Positions 34,233-43,239 are shown, numbered from the stretch's first letter. The stretch is DNA of 64,000 nucleotides from Enhydrobacter sp. (GCA_025808875.1 CP075528.1:4400473-4464472), one strand, 5' to 3'. Notes: generated by a model not told the origin, from the letters alone. Numbers and translations are program-made.

Positions 34233-35369
34233 TCAGAGGCCGAGCCCGCGCGCGATGATGTTGCGCTGGATCTCGGACGTGCCTTCGCCGATGACGTAGA
34301 CCAGCGAATCGCGATGAATGCGGCCGACGGGATATTCACGCATGATCCCGGCGCCACCATGAATGCGAACGGCAGCCTCCGAGACGCGCACCGCGCATTC
34401 GGAAGCGACCAGCTTCACCTTGGCCGCCGTGGCGGCGTCGAGCGTGCCTTGGTCGACCCGCCACGCGCCGTGATAGACCAGCCACCGCGCCGCTTCGATG
34501 TCGGCCGCCATGTCGGCGAGCTTGTGGGCGATCGCCTGATACTGGCCGATCGTCCGCCCGCGCACCTCGCGCACCTTGGCGTAGTCGAGCGCCGCCTCGA
34601 GCGCGGCTTGCGCCATGCCGAGCGCGTTGGCCGCCACGCCGACGCGGTTTTCCGAGAGGCTGTCGAGAATCACCGGATAGGTTCCCGTGCGATCGCCGAG
34701 CAGGCCGTCGTCGGGGACGAAGGCGTCGGCGATGTGCACCAAGCCGGTGTCCGAAGCGCGGATACCTTCCTTCTTCAGCCGCACGACCTCGATTCCCGGA
34801 TTGGGCAACTCGACCAGGAAGAGGCTGATCGCGGCCGGCGTGGGATCCGACGCGGTCCGCGCGGCGAGGGTCAGGAAGTCGGCGATCGGCGCATTGGTGA
34901 TGTAGAGCTTGGACCCGTTGAGACGCCAGCCGCCCGGGACCTTTTCAGCCCGAGTGCGCAGCGCACGGATGTCGGAGCCGCCGTCGGGTTCGGACAGGGC
35001 GAACCCGGCGATGCGCTCTCCCGCCAGCGCCGGACGGAAGAATCGCTCCTTCTGCCGCGCCGTGCCCGCTCGCCAGATCGGCCAGATGCCGAGATGACTG
35101 TGCGCCGACCACGACGAGGAGAAGGACTGGCAAACGCGCGACATCTCCTCGCGCACGATACAGTCGGCGATCTTGTCGAAACCCGAGCCGCCGTCGGCCT
35201 CGGGATAGCGCACGCCGATCAACCCCAGTTCGCCGAAACGCCGGAAGAGATGGCGGGGAAACGTCTCGCGCTCCTCCGCCTCGCGCACGAGCGGCGCGAG
35301 CTCGCCCTCGGCGAAGCGGCGCACCGTGCGCCGCAACTCCTCCTGTTCGGCGGTAAAGGAATAGTCCAT
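34233..35369 (-). CDS. Acyl-CoA dehydrogenase
   Basis: A 378-residue FAD enzyme that oxidises an acyl-CoA at the alpha-beta bond and passes electrons to ETF. Family marks include FALSEPDGGSDIRALRTRAE, KLYITNAPIADFLTLAAR and the C-terminal IHGGAGIMREYPVGRIHRDSLVYVIGEGTSEIQRNIIAR, which holds the catalytic Glu in the YxIGEGTSEI block. Chain-length or branched-chain specificity is not readable. It lies next to the di-iron cassette on the same strand (39 bp gap), so it may act in the same catabolic route. Confidence 0.93.
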   Translation of the reverse strand: MDYSFTAEQEELRRTVRRFAEGELAPLVREAEERETFPRHLFRRFGELGLIGVRYPEADGGSGFDKIADCIVREEMSRVCQSFSSSWSAHSHLGIWPIWRAGTARQKERFFRPALAGERIAGFALSEPDGGSDIRALRTRAEKVPGGWRLNGSKLYITNAPIADFLTLAARTASDPTPAAISLFLVELPNPGIEVVRLKKEGIRASDTGLVHIADAFVPDDGLLGDRTGTYPVILDSLSENRVGVAANALGMAQAALEAALDYAKVREVRGRTIGQYQAIAHKLADMAADIEAARWLVYHGAWRVDQGTLDAATAAKVKLVASECAVRVSEAAVRIHGGAGIMREYPVGRIHRDSLVYVIGEGTSEIQRNIIARGLGL

Positions 35370-35408
35370 TGAGATCGAAACCGCCGAACAGCGGGAATGC
35401 GACGGAGA

Positions 35409-36476
35409 CTACTCGGCCGCGATCGCTTCCTTCACGAACTTCTTGGCGTCGAAATCCTCGGCGACCTTCATGTCGTTGCCGATCAGCTTGTCGACGTCGA
35501 TCTTGGCATATTCCATCACGCCCATGTCGCCCAGGGCCTTCTGCACCTTGGGTCCGAACAGGCCGATCTCCTTGAGGATCGGCACGATGCGGGTGAACAG
35601 GCGCGTGCGGAACTGCTGCATGGCGCCGGATTGATGGGCATACTCCATCAGCTTGTCGACCGGCAGGCCCGAGCGCATCCAGACCTCGGCCTGATTGAAG
35701 CGGTCGCGCATGAAATAGAGCGCCTCGACGGTGAACTCCTCGCGCTCGGCCCGCTCATGGTCGGAGAGTTGCGGATAGTATTCGCGCAGCGCCATGCGCC
35801 CGAAGGTGACGTGGCGCGCCTCGTCCTGCATCACATAGGCGTTCACGGCCGCCGCCAGGTTGTTCTTCGCCTGGTCGCGGATGCGCTGGAAGGCGGCGAG
35901 CGCCAGGCCCTCGATCAGAACCTGCATGCCGAGATAGGTCATGTCCCAGCGCCGGTCGGCCAGCGTCTGCTCGAGCAGGTTCTTGAGCGACTCGGTGATC
36001 GGATAGGCCGACTTGAACTTCTCGTGGATCAGCCGCTTGTAGCTCTCGACGTGGCGGGCCTCGTCCATCACCTGGGTCGCCGCATAGAACTTGGCGTTCA
36101 TGTCGGGCACGGTGTTGACGATCTTGGCCGTGGCGATCAGCGCGCCCTGCTCGCCGTGCATGAACTGGCAAATCGAATGGCACTGCAGGTTGAAGCGCAG
36201 CCAGTTCTTTTCCTTCTCGGTCATCTTCTCCCAAAACGGCGAGCCGTAGATCGGGATCGATTCGTCGGCGAGACCCATCGGGTTCTCCTCGAACAACTCC
36301 TGCGACCAGTCGATGCGGGTCGAGGTGTCCCACTGCTGCTGCTTGCCCTTCTCGTAGAGATTCAGCAGGTCCGCCGAGCCGTCCTCATATTCCCAGTTGA
36401 ACTGGATTTCGGTGGCCCCGTCGAACTTCCAGCCGGTGACCTCGACCGGGAGCTGATAGATCTTTTGCGTCGTCAT
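35409..36476 (-). CDS. Ferritin-like di-iron protein, putative oxygenase component (paralog 1)
   Basis: A 355-residue cytoplasmic protein built as a four-helix ferritin-like/R2-like bundle. Both iron half-sites are complete: Glu in HGEQGALIATAK with DEARHVES (ExxH), then Glu in MQVLIEGLALAAF with DEARHVTF (ExxH). The N-terminal WKFDGATEIQFNWEYEDGSADLL is shared with its paralog at 38272. Such proteins activate O2 for hydroxylation or N-oxygenation (AurF, R2lox and PaaA types), but this subgroup is not characterised to my knowledge. It diverges from the reductase gene over a 146-bp spacer holding a palindrome. Confidence 0.8.
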   Translation of the reverse strand: MTTQKIYQLPVEVTGWKFDGATEIQFNWEYEDGSADLLNLYEKGKQQQWDTSTRIDWSQELFEENPMGLADESIPIYGSPFWEKMTEKEKNWLRFNLQCHSICQFMHGEQGALIATAKIVNTVPDMNAKFYAATQVMDEARHVESYKRLIHEKFKSAYPITESLKNLLEQTLADRRWDMTYLGMQVLIEGLALAAFQRIRDQAKNNLAAAVNAYVMQDEARHVTFGRMALREYYPQLSDHERAEREEFTVEALYFMRDRFNQAEVWMRSGLPVDKLMEYAHQSGAMQQFRTRLFTRIVPILKEIGLFGPKVQKALGDMGVMEYAKIDVDKLIGNDMKVAEDFDAKKFVKEAIAAE

Positions 36477-36560
36477 GGGCTCTTGCCTCCTGGCGCTGAA
36501 CCTAGTCCCATCCCATGCCGGAGTGAAAACCTGACACTCCGTTCATTTTTCGTGGCGAAA

Positions 36561-36577
36561 CTAGCACAGTCTGCTAG
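36561..36577. promoter_or_regulatory. Candidate operator between the di-iron gene and the reductase gene
   Basis: CTAGCA-CAGTC-TGCTAG is a perfect inverted repeat with 6-bp arms, followed directly by GGGGAGTCCCC, a second palindrome (36577-36587). Both lie in the divergent spacer 36477-36622, 36-62 bp before the reductase start. The binding protein is unknown; no regulator gene is adjacent. Confidence 0.4.
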
Positions 36578-36622
36578 GGGAGTCCCCGCTAAAAAGTCGA
36601 CAGGTCGAATTGGGACAGTTCA

Positions 36623-37645
36623 ATGGCTTATCATCAATTGCGCATCGCCAAGATCGTCGAGGAAACGCCCGATGCGCGGTCGTTCGTGCTCGAGGTCCCC
36701 GCAGACCTCGTCGACAAGTTCAAGTACCGGGCCGGACAATTCCTGACCTTCCGCGTGCCCCACGATGCGGGTGAGTTCAACCGCTGCTATTCGCTGTCGA
36801 GCGCACCCGAGACCGACGGCCATCATCTCAAGGTGACGGTGAAACGCGTCGCGGGTGGCAAGGGCTCCAACTGGTTCAACGACGCCCTGAAGGAAGGCGG
36901 GTCGTTGCACGTGTTGCCGCCGGCCGGCCGCTTCGTGCTCCGCGAAGGAAGTGCGCCGTTGCTGCTGTTCGGCGGCGGCAGCGGCATCACGCCGATGATG
37001 TCGCTGATCAAGTCGGCGCTCAAGGCGGGAACGCGCCGCATCAGGCTTTTCTATGCCAATCGCGACAAACCCTCGATCATCTTCGACAAGGAGTTGCTGG
37101 CCTTGATCGCCGACCATCCCGCACGGCTGGAGGTTATCCACCATCTGGACGCCGAGCAGGGCCTGACGAAACCCGAAGAAATTCTCGCCGCCCTCAAGGG
37201 CTTCGAGACGGCCGAAGCCTACCTTTGTGGCCCGGGGCCATTCATGACACTGGTCGAACGCACCCTGGTCGATGCCGGCATGCCGCGCGACAAGGTGCTG
37301 ATCGAGCGCTTCGAAGCCGCCGGCAACGACGCCATCCCGGTCGCGGCCGAGGAGGGCGACACGATCCCATCGGAGATCACCATTCATTTCGAGGGCAAGG
37401 CGCACAAGGTGCCCTACCGCAAGGGCCAGACGATCCTCGAGGCAGCGCGCGCCGGAGGCCTCAATCCATTGTCTTCGTGCGAGGAAGGATTCTGCGCGTC
37501 CTGTGCGGCAAAGCGCATCAAAGGCAAGGTCGTGCTGGCCAAAAACGACATCTACACCGACGATGACCTCGCCAATAACTGGATCCTGACCTGCCAGGGC
37601 CACTGTTTCGGGCTCGAGGTCGAGATCACCTACGACGTGGTCTAG
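36623..37645 (+). CDS. Ferredoxin-NAD(P) reductase with C-terminal [2Fe-2S] domain (PaaE/KshB-like)
   Basis: A 340-residue electron-transfer protein. The FAD motif RCYSLSSAP is near residue 55, NAD(P)-binding GGGSGITPMMSLI near residue 115, and CGPGPFM near residue 200. The last 90 residues are a plant-type ferredoxin with CEEGFCASCAAK and a distal Cys in LTCQGHC, giving the C-x4-C-x2-C...C iron-sulfur ligands. Reductases of this build feed electrons to di-iron (PaaA) or Rieske (KshA) oxygenases. Two di-iron proteins flank it, which makes them the likely partners. Expressed divergently from paralog 1. Confidence 0.92.
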   Translation: MAYHQLRIAKIVEETPDARSFVLEVPADLVDKFKYRAGQFLTFRVPHDAGEFNRCYSLSSAPETDGHHLKVTVKRVAGGKGSNWFNDALKEGGSLHVLPPAGRFVLREGSAPLLLFGGGSGITPMMSLIKSALKAGTRRIRLFYANRDKPSIIFDKELLALIADHPARLEVIHHLDAEQGLTKPEEILAALKGFETAEAYLCGPGPFMTLVERTLVDAGMPRDKVLIERFEAAGNDAIPVAAEEGDTIPSEITIHFEGKAHKVPYRKGQTILEAARAGGLNPLSSCEEGFCASCAAKRIKGKVVLAKNDIYTDDDLANNWILTCQGHCFGLEVEITYDVV

Positions 37646-37689
37646 CCGGCGGGTTATAGTAGACTTCGCCGATCATCGGGAGGAAGGAC

Positions 37690-38271
37690 ATGAACAAGCC
37701 GGTCACCCCGCGCGGTATCAACCATCTGGTGCTGAACGTCCGCGACATGGAGGAATCGCACCGCTTCTGGACGGAGATCGTAGGTTTCCGCCAAGTCGGC
37801 CAACTCACGCCTCGGCCGGACCGGCCCAATCCGCCCAACATGCGCTTCTACAGCGGCGTGCGTGAGGACGGCACCAGCCATCATCACGATATCGCCCTGG
37901 TCGAGAACCGCGACCTGCCGGCACCGCCCAAGGACTGGGCGATGTTCGGCATGCCCTGCGCGGTCAATCACATCGCCATCACCATGCCGAGCCGCGAGGC
38001 CTGGCTCGCCCATCTCGAATACCTGCAGAAGAAGGGCGTGAAGTTCGACCGCCGTGTCGAGCACGGCATGACCCACAGCCTCTACATCCACGACCCCAAC
38101 GGCTATGGCGTGGAGTTCGTCTACGACCTGCCGAAGGAGGTCTGGAAGGACGACATCGACGGCGCGCTGAACTGGGTCAAGATCCTGCCGACCGAGGGGC
38201 CGGAGGCGCTCGAGGACCGTACCGAGGGCATCCCGAACTTCAAGAAGCAGCCGCTACCGGCGGCCGAGTAG
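37690..38271 (+). CDS. VOC-family extradiol dioxygenase-like protein
   Basis: A 193-residue glyoxalase/bleomycin-resistance/extradiol dioxygenase-fold protein. Iron ligands fit His in GINHLVLNV, His in AVNHIAITM and Glu in GYGVEFVYD, the His-His-Glu set of extradiol enzymes and related VOC proteins. One bicupin-type module is about half the size of classical two-module catechol dioxygenases. It follows the reductase by 44 bp on the same strand with AGGAGGAAGG before the ATG. Ring cleavage of a catechol product is a reasonable but unproven role. Confidence 0.82.
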   Translation: MNKPVTPRGINHLVLNVRDMEESHRFWTEIVGFRQVGQLTPRPDRPNPPNMRFYSGVREDGTSHHHDIALVENRDLPAPPKDWAMFGMPCAVNHIAITMPSREAWLAHLEYLQKKGVKFDRRVEHGMTHSLYIHDPNGYGVEFVYDLPKEVWKDDIDGALNWVKILPTEGPEALEDRTEGIPNFKKQPLPAAE

Positions 38272-39339
38272 CTACTCGGCCGCGATCGCCTTCTCGACGA
38301 ACATCTTCCTGTCGAAGTCCTCGGCGACCTTGCCGTCGTTGGCGAGCTGCTCGCCGACATCGATGTCGGCGTACTCCATCACGCCCATGTCGCCGAACGC
38401 CTTGCGCACCCGCGGTCCCCACAGGCCGATGTCCCTGACCGTCGGCACGACGCGGCTGAACAGCCGGCCGCGGAACGACTTCATCTGCTTGGAATTGTAG
38501 TGGATGTCGTCGAGCATCCGCTGCGGCAGGCCGAGTCTCTCCCACACTTCCGCCTGGTTGAAGCGGTCGCGCATGAAGTAGAGCGCCTCGACCACGAACT
38601 CCTCGCGCTCGTCGCGCTCGGCGTCGGAAAGCTTCGGATAGTATTCGCGCAGCGCCAGCCGCCCGAAGGAAACGTGGCGCGATTCGTCCTGCATGACGTA
38701 GGCGTTGACCGCGCCGGCCAGCGTGTTGCCCGCCTTGTCGCGGATCGACTGGAAGGCGGCGAGCGCCAAGCCCTCGATCAGGACCTGCATGCCGAGATAG
38801 GTCATGTCCCAGCGCCGGTCGGTCAGCGTCTGCTCGAGCAGCGCCTGCAGCGCCTTGTTGATCGGGTAGGCGAGGCCGAACTTCTCGTGGAGCAGGCGCT
38901 TGTAGGCCTCGACGTGGCGGGCCTCGTCCATCACTTGGGTCGCCGCATAGAACTTGGCGTTCATGTCGGGCACCGTGTTGACGATCTTGGCCGTGGCGAT
39001 CAGCGCACCCTGCTCGCCGTGCATGAACTGGCTGATGGAATTGGCCTGCAGGTTGCGGCGCAGCCACGACCGCTCCTTATCGGTCATCTTGCGCCACACG
39101 TCGGTGTCGTAGATGGAGATCGCCTCGTCCTTGAGCTCCATCGGATTGTCCGGATTGAGCTCCAGCGACCAGTCGAGCCGCGTGCTGGCATCCCATTGCT
39201 GCTTCTTGCCCTTCTCGTAGAGCTCGAGCAGCGAGGCGGATCCGTCATCGTACTCCCAGTTGAACTGGATCTCGGTGGCGCCGTCGAATTTCCACTGCGT
39301 GGTCTCGACGGGGAGTTCGTAGATGCGCTGCGTGGTCAC
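38272..39339 (-). CDS. Ferritin-like di-iron protein, putative oxygenase component (paralog 2)
   Basis: Also 355 residues and roughly 70 percent identical by eye to paralog 1 at 35409, including both Glu + DEARH iron half-sites (DEARHVEA; DESRHVSF, where the second site has Ser for Ala) and the N-terminal WKFDGATEIQFNWEYDDGSASLL. Its stop codon abuts the last base of the VOC gene, tail to tail. With paralog 1 it brackets the reductase and VOC genes in mirror orientation, which suggests a duplication around the core cassette. Whether the two form a heteromer or act on different substrates is unknown. Confidence 0.8.
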   Translation of the reverse strand: MTTQRIYELPVETTQWKFDGATEIQFNWEYDDGSASLLELYEKGKKQQWDASTRLDWSLELNPDNPMELKDEAISIYDTDVWRKMTDKERSWLRRNLQANSISQFMHGEQGALIATAKIVNTVPDMNAKFYAATQVMDEARHVEAYKRLLHEKFGLAYPINKALQALLEQTLTDRRWDMTYLGMQVLIEGLALAAFQSIRDKAGNTLAGAVNAYVMQDESRHVSFGRLALREYYPKLSDAERDEREEFVVEALYFMRDRFNQAEVWERLGLPQRMLDDIHYNSKQMKSFRGRLFSRVVPTVRDIGLWGPRVRKAFGDMGVMEYADIDVGEQLANDGKVAEDFDRKMFVEKAIAAE

Positions 39340-39432
39340 GACGCCCTCCCGGGCAGATTGGCACTTTCACATAAGCATGAACTCGCGCCCGGCAAGTCGC
39401 AAGCCGAGGGACGTCGCATCCCGCTTTACGTA

Positions 39433-39457
39433 AGGCCGGCGCTACGTCAGCCGGCCT
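39433..39457. terminator. Hairpin after the response-regulator gene
   Basis: AGGCCGGC (39433-39440) and GCCGGCCT (39450-39457) form a perfect 8-bp GC stem with a 9-base loop, immediately beyond the stop codon (39459) of the minus-strand response regulator. There is no long T-run, so intrinsic termination is only likely. Confidence 0.5.
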
Positions 39458-39458
39458 C

Positions 39459-40163
39459 TCAGGGTTGCAGGCGGTAGCCGCCGCGATCGGTGATCAGGAT
39501 GGCGGCCTGGGCGGGGTCCTTCTCGATCTTTTGGCGCAGGCGATAGATGTGGGTCTCGAGCGTGTGCGTCGTGACTCCGGCGTTGTAGCCCCATACCTCG
39601 TTCAGCAGCACGTCACGCGCCACCGGCCGGTCGCCGGCGCGGAAGAGGTACTTCAGGATCGACGCTTCCTTGTCGGTCAGCCGGACCTTCTTCTTGCCGC
39701 CCTTCTCCATCAGCATCTTGGCGGCCGGATGGAACTCATAGGGACCGATCGTCATGACCGCGTCCTCGCTGCGCTCGTGCTGGCGCAGATGGGCCCGCAG
39801 ACGGGCGAGCAGCACGTTGATGCGGAACGGCTTGGTGACGTAGTCGTTGGCGCCCGAATCGAGGCCGAGAATGGTGTCGGCATCGGAATCCGCCGCCGTC
39901 AGCATGATCACCGGCGAGCGCACGCCCTGGCGTCGCATCAACTTGCACAGCTCGCGGCCGTCCATGTCGGGCAGGCCGATGTCGAGAAGGACCGCGTCGT
40001 AGTGCGTCTGCTTCGCCTTTTCGAGACCCTCGGCGGCCGTCCCGACCTGGATGGTGGTGAAGCCGTCGTAGAGATCGAGCTGCTCGGCCAGCACCGAACG
40101 CAGCGCCGGATCGTCGTCGACCAGCAGAATTTTCTTGCCGCGGTTGTTGCCCGTCATGCCCAT
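39459..40163 (-). CDS. OmpR-family response regulator (CenR-like)
   Basis: A 234-residue two-component regulator. The receiver domain has the acidic pocket LLVDDD near residue 15, the phospho-acceptor Asp in AVLLDIGLPDMDG (about 61) and Lys in YVTKPF (about 113). The C-terminal winged helix has LTDKEASILKYLFRAG and GYNAGVTTHTLETHIYRLRQKIE. The LDLYDGFTTIQVGTAAEGLEKA stretch and GYNAGVTTHTLETHIYRLRQKIE resemble the alphaproteobacterial envelope regulator CenR more than PhoB. No kinase is adjacent. ATG 40163 or 40157 could be the start. Confidence 0.88.
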   Translation of the reverse strand: MGMTGNNRGKKILLVDDDPALRSVLAEQLDLYDGFTTIQVGTAAEGLEKAKQTHYDAVLLDIGLPDMDGRELCKLMRRQGVRSPVIMLTAADSDADTILGLDSGANDYVTKPFRINVLLARLRAHLRQHERSEDAVMTIGPYEFHPAAKMLMEKGGKKKVRLTDKEASILKYLFRAGDRPVARDVLLNEVWGYNAGVTTHTLETHIYRLRQKIEKDPAQAAILITDRGGYRLQP

Positions 40164-40259
40164 GCCGTAGTTGCCAGCCCGGTCACACTTTACCCGCTAC
40201 GTTCGACGGGCAAAAGCGGTTCACTTCGGCAATCTGCCCCGACATGCTAGGAAAGCGTC

Positions 40260-41423
40260 ATGAGTCCGGGTCAGGTCCATTCTCGCACCGCCACCGCCCT
40301 CGCCGCCGTCGAGCGGGCGATGGCCGAGTTGCGGCGCGGCGGCATCGTCGTGCTGCGCGACGAGGATGGCGGGGGTGGCCTGGCGATCGCCGCGGAGGCC
40401 TGCGGGCCGCGCGCCCAGCAGCGCCTGCACGCTCTCGCCCAGCATCCGCCAGTGGTGGTCACCACCCGTCGTCGGGCCGAGGCGATCGGCATGGAAATCC
40501 CGCCGCACATCGCCGGCAGCATGGGCGAGGTCAACAAACCCATCACCCTCGACCTGCCCGAAGGCGTGCCGGTCGACATCATCCTCCAGCCGCACGAGAC
40601 CGAAGAGGCCGGTCGCCACGCCGCCTTGCGCTACCTCTCGCGGCCGATTGCGAGCCACGCGCCGCGCATCGCCGAGACGGCGATCGAGCTCGCCAAGCTC
40701 TCGCGTCTGCTGCCCGCCGTGCTGCTCGGGCCGCTCAGCCGCGATCCCGGCAACAAGCGGCGCGACTGGGCGCGCGAGCAGGACCTCGTCTATGTCGATG
40801 CCGGCGACGTGCTGGCCTACGAGGACAACGCCTCGCGCAACCTGCAGCAGGTGGCTCAGGCCTACGTGCCGCTCGAGGGCGCGGAGAACGCGCGCATCCT
40901 GGCCTGGCGGCCGAGCGACGGCGGCAAGGAGCATCTCGCCATCGTGGTCGGCGAGATCGACCCCACGGAGCCGGTGCTGATCCGCCTCCATTCGGAGTGC
41001 TTCACCGGCGACCTGCTGGGTTCGCTGCGCTGCGATTGCGGCGTCCAGCTGCGCGGCGCCATCGCCGAGCTCGCGCGCCAGGGATCGGGCGTGCTGCTCT
41101 ACCTGGCGCAGGAAGGACGCGGCATCGGCCTCGTCAACAAGCTCAGGGCCTACGAGCTGCAGGACGAGGGCTTCGACACGATCGACGCCAACGAGCAGCT
41201 GGGCTTCGACGCGGACGAGCGCATCTACGCCCCCGCCGCGACCATGCTGGCGCGCATGGGCATCAAGCGAGTGCGGCTGATGACCAACAACCCCGAGAAG
41301 ATCAGCCAGCTCGCGCGCCACGGCATCGATGTGGCCGAGCGGGTACCCCATTCCTTCCCGGCCAACGGCCACAACGAGAACTACCTCCGCACCAAGGCCG
41401 AGCGCGCCGGACACATGCTCTAG
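40260..41423 (+). CDS. ribA: GTP cyclohydrolase II with degenerate N-terminal extension
   Basis: A 387-residue enzyme converting GTP to 2,5-diamino-6-ribosylamino-pyrimidinone phosphate, the first step of riboflavin synthesis. The C-terminal 200 residues carry the zinc ligands in HSECFTGDLLGSLRCDCG, LAQEGRGIGLVNKLRAY and the catalytic RMGIKRVRLMTNNPEKI. The first 180 residues replace a RibB (DHBP synthase) domain; the RibB catalytic acidic motif is not evident, so this part looks inactive or structural. Such two-part proteins are common in alphaproteobacteria. ald follows by 9 bp. Confidence 0.9.
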   Translation: MSPGQVHSRTATALAAVERAMAELRRGGIVVLRDEDGGGGLAIAAEACGPRAQQRLHALAQHPPVVVTTRRRAEAIGMEIPPHIAGSMGEVNKPITLDLPEGVPVDIILQPHETEEAGRHAALRYLSRPIASHAPRIAETAIELAKLSRLLPAVLLGPLSRDPGNKRRDWAREQDLVYVDAGDVLAYEDNASRNLQQVAQAYVPLEGAENARILAWRPSDGGKEHLAIVVGEIDPTEPVLIRLHSECFTGDLLGSLRCDCGVQLRGAIAELARQGSGVLLYLAQEGRGIGLVNKLRAYELQDEGFDTIDANEQLGFDADERIYAPAATMLARMGIKRVRLMTNNPEKISQLARHGIDVAERVPHSFPANGHNENYLRTKAERAGHML

Positions 41424-41432
41424 GAGGCGACG

Positions 41433-42539
41433 ATGCGCATCGGCGTGCCCAGGGAAATCAAGGATCACGAGGACCGTGTCGGCCTCGTGCCATCGTCGGT
41501 GGCCGAGCTCGTGCGTCACGGCCACGACGTGCTGATCGAGCGCGACGCCGGCCGCGGCTCGGGCCTCGACGACGATGCCTACAAGGCGGCGGGGGCGCGT
41601 ATCGTCGACGGCGCCGACGAGATATTCGCCAGCGCGGAGCTGATCGTGAAGGTCAAAGAGCCACTGGCGCCCGAGCGCAAGCGGCTGCGCGCCGGCCAGG
41701 TGCTGTTCACCTATCTCCACCTCGCACCCGACCGCGAGCAGACCCGCGAGCTGCTGCAGGGCGGCGCCACCGCGATTGCCTACGAGACCGTGACCGCGCC
41801 CACCGGCGGCCTGCCGCTGTTGACGCCGATGTCGGAGATCGCCGGCCGCCTCGCGCCGCAGGTCGGCGCGCGCTATCTCGAGCGGACCAGCGGCGGCCGC
41901 GGCGTGCTGCTGGGCGGCGTACCGGGCGTGCCGCCGGCCGACGTGGTGGTGCTGGGCGGCGGCGTCTCGGGCACACATGCCGCGACCATCGCGCTCGGCA
42001 TGGGCGCCTCGGTCACCATCGTCGATCGTTCCGCCGACGTGCTGCGGCGGATCGCCGTGCAGCTGCCCGGCGCGCGCACCATCTTCTCGACGCATGACGC
42101 GCTGGTCCAGGTGGCGCGCCGCGCCGACCTGCTGATCGGCGCCGTTCTCGTTCCGGGCGCGGCCGCGCCCAAGCTGGTGACCCGCGACATGGTCAAGGCC
42201 ATGAAGCCGGGCAGCGTCATCGTCGACATCGCCATCGACCAGGGCGGCTGCTGCGAGACCTCGCGGCCGACGACGCATTCGAACCCGGTCTATGTCGAGG
42301 AGGGCGTGACGCATTTCTGCGTCACCAACATGCCGGGCGCGGTGTCGCGCACCTCGACCTTCGCGCTCAACAACGCCACCCTGCCCTTCGTTCTCGCCCT
42401 CGCCGACAAGGGCTGGCGGCGCGCCATCGCCGAGGATCCGCATCTCAAGAACGGTCTCAACGTGCATGCCGGCAAGCTGACCTGCCGGCCGGTCGCCGAG
42501 GCGCAGGGCCTGCCCTACACCCATCCGGACGCACTCTGA
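41433..42539 (+). CDS. ald: Alanine dehydrogenase
   Basis: A 368-residue NAD enzyme interconverting L-alanine and pyruvate plus ammonia. MRIGVPREIKDHEDRVGLVPSSV, the Lys in ELIVKVKEPL (about 74), FTYLHLAPD with the catalytic His (about 96), and the Rossmann motif VLGGGVSGTHAATIALGMG are family marks; DIAIDQGGCCETSRPTTH is intact. Length is normal. It is 9 bp after ribA and 3 bp before the exonuclease gene, an apparently mixed operon. No Lrp-type regulator is adjacent. Confidence 0.95.
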   Translation: MRIGVPREIKDHEDRVGLVPSSVAELVRHGHDVLIERDAGRGSGLDDDAYKAAGARIVDGADEIFASAELIVKVKEPLAPERKRLRAGQVLFTYLHLAPDREQTRELLQGGATAIAYETVTAPTGGLPLLTPMSEIAGRLAPQVGARYLERTSGGRGVLLGGVPGVPPADVVVLGGGVSGTHAATIALGMGASVTIVDRSADVLRRIAVQLPGARTIFSTHDALVQVARRADLLIGAVLVPGAAAPKLVTRDMVKAMKPGSVIVDIAIDQGGCCETSRPTTHSNPVYVEEGVTHFCVTNMPGAVSRTSTFALNNATLPFVLALADKGWRRAIAEDPHLKNGLNVHAGKLTCRPVAEAQGLPYTHPDAL

Positions 42540-42542
42540 GCG

Positions 42543-43223
42543 ATGGCGGAGGACGCCGTCCTGGTGTTCGACATCGAAGCCGTGCCTGACGTACGGGGCT
42601 TCGCCGTCGCAGAACGGCTGGAGAGCCATCCCGACTGGTCGGTGCGCAAGCAGATGGGCGAGAAGGTCGCCCGCCAGCTCTTCCAGCGCATCGTCTGCAT
42701 CGGTTCGTTGCGCGCCGTGCGCAGGGACGGCGTGTGGCGCATCGAGTCGATCGAGGCTCCGCATGCTGGCGAGGCCTCCGAGCCCGAGATGATCGAGCGC
42801 TTCGCCGGGCGCTTCGTGGGCGGCCCCCTGCTGGTCAGCTTCAACGGCCACACCTTCGACCTGCCGGTCCTGCGCTACCGCGCCATGTTGAACGCGGTGA
42901 GCCTGCCCGGGCTGGCAGCGCGCCGCTATTTCGACCGTTCGGCGGCCGATTCGATCGACCTTTGCGACCTGCTTTCGGGACAAGAACGGCACGCCCGCGC
43001 CAGCCTCGACGAGCTTTCCCGCCTGCTTGGCCTGCCGGGCAAGCAGGACGGCATGGACGGCGGGGCGGTCGAGGAGATGTTCGATTCGGGCCGGCATGCC
43101 GAGATCGCCGCCTACTGCCGAAGCGACGTCGTCAACACCTACCGCGTCTGGCTGCGCTACGAGTTGTTCTGCGGCCGCCTGAACGCGGCCGAGTTCGCCG
43201 CCAGCGAACGCGACCTCGGCTGA
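42543..43223 (+). CDS. Predicted 3'-5' exonuclease (PolB-like DnaQ fold)
   Basis: A 226-residue RNase H-fold protein related to the exonuclease domain of DNA polymerase B. Acidic metal ligands are in VFDIEAVPD (DxE), SFNGHTFDLPVLRYRA (Asp) and AAYCRSDVVNTYRVWLRY (Asp). This is the DEDDy-like pattern of the family, so 3'-5' nucleic-acid hydrolysis is expected; substrate is not defined. It starts 3 bp after ald and may be translationally coupled. Confidence 0.85.
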   Translation: MAEDAVLVFDIEAVPDVRGFAVAERLESHPDWSVRKQMGEKVARQLFQRIVCIGSLRAVRRDGVWRIESIEAPHAGEASEPEMIERFAGRFVGGPLLVSFNGHTFDLPVLRYRAMLNAVSLPGLAARRYFDRSAADSIDLCDLLSGQERHARASLDELSRLLGLPGKQDGMDGGAVEEMFDSGRHAEIAAYCRSDVVNTYRVWLRYELFCGRLNAAEFAASERDLG

Positions 43224-43239
43224 CGCGACCTCACCCGGC

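Noticed and set aside
39340..39458. Possible further copy of the GCTTTACG-type repeat block (GCTTTACGTAAGG near 39424)
   Set aside because: Only the first dozen bases match; the following GTCGGAC and GGATCGAAG blocks are missing.
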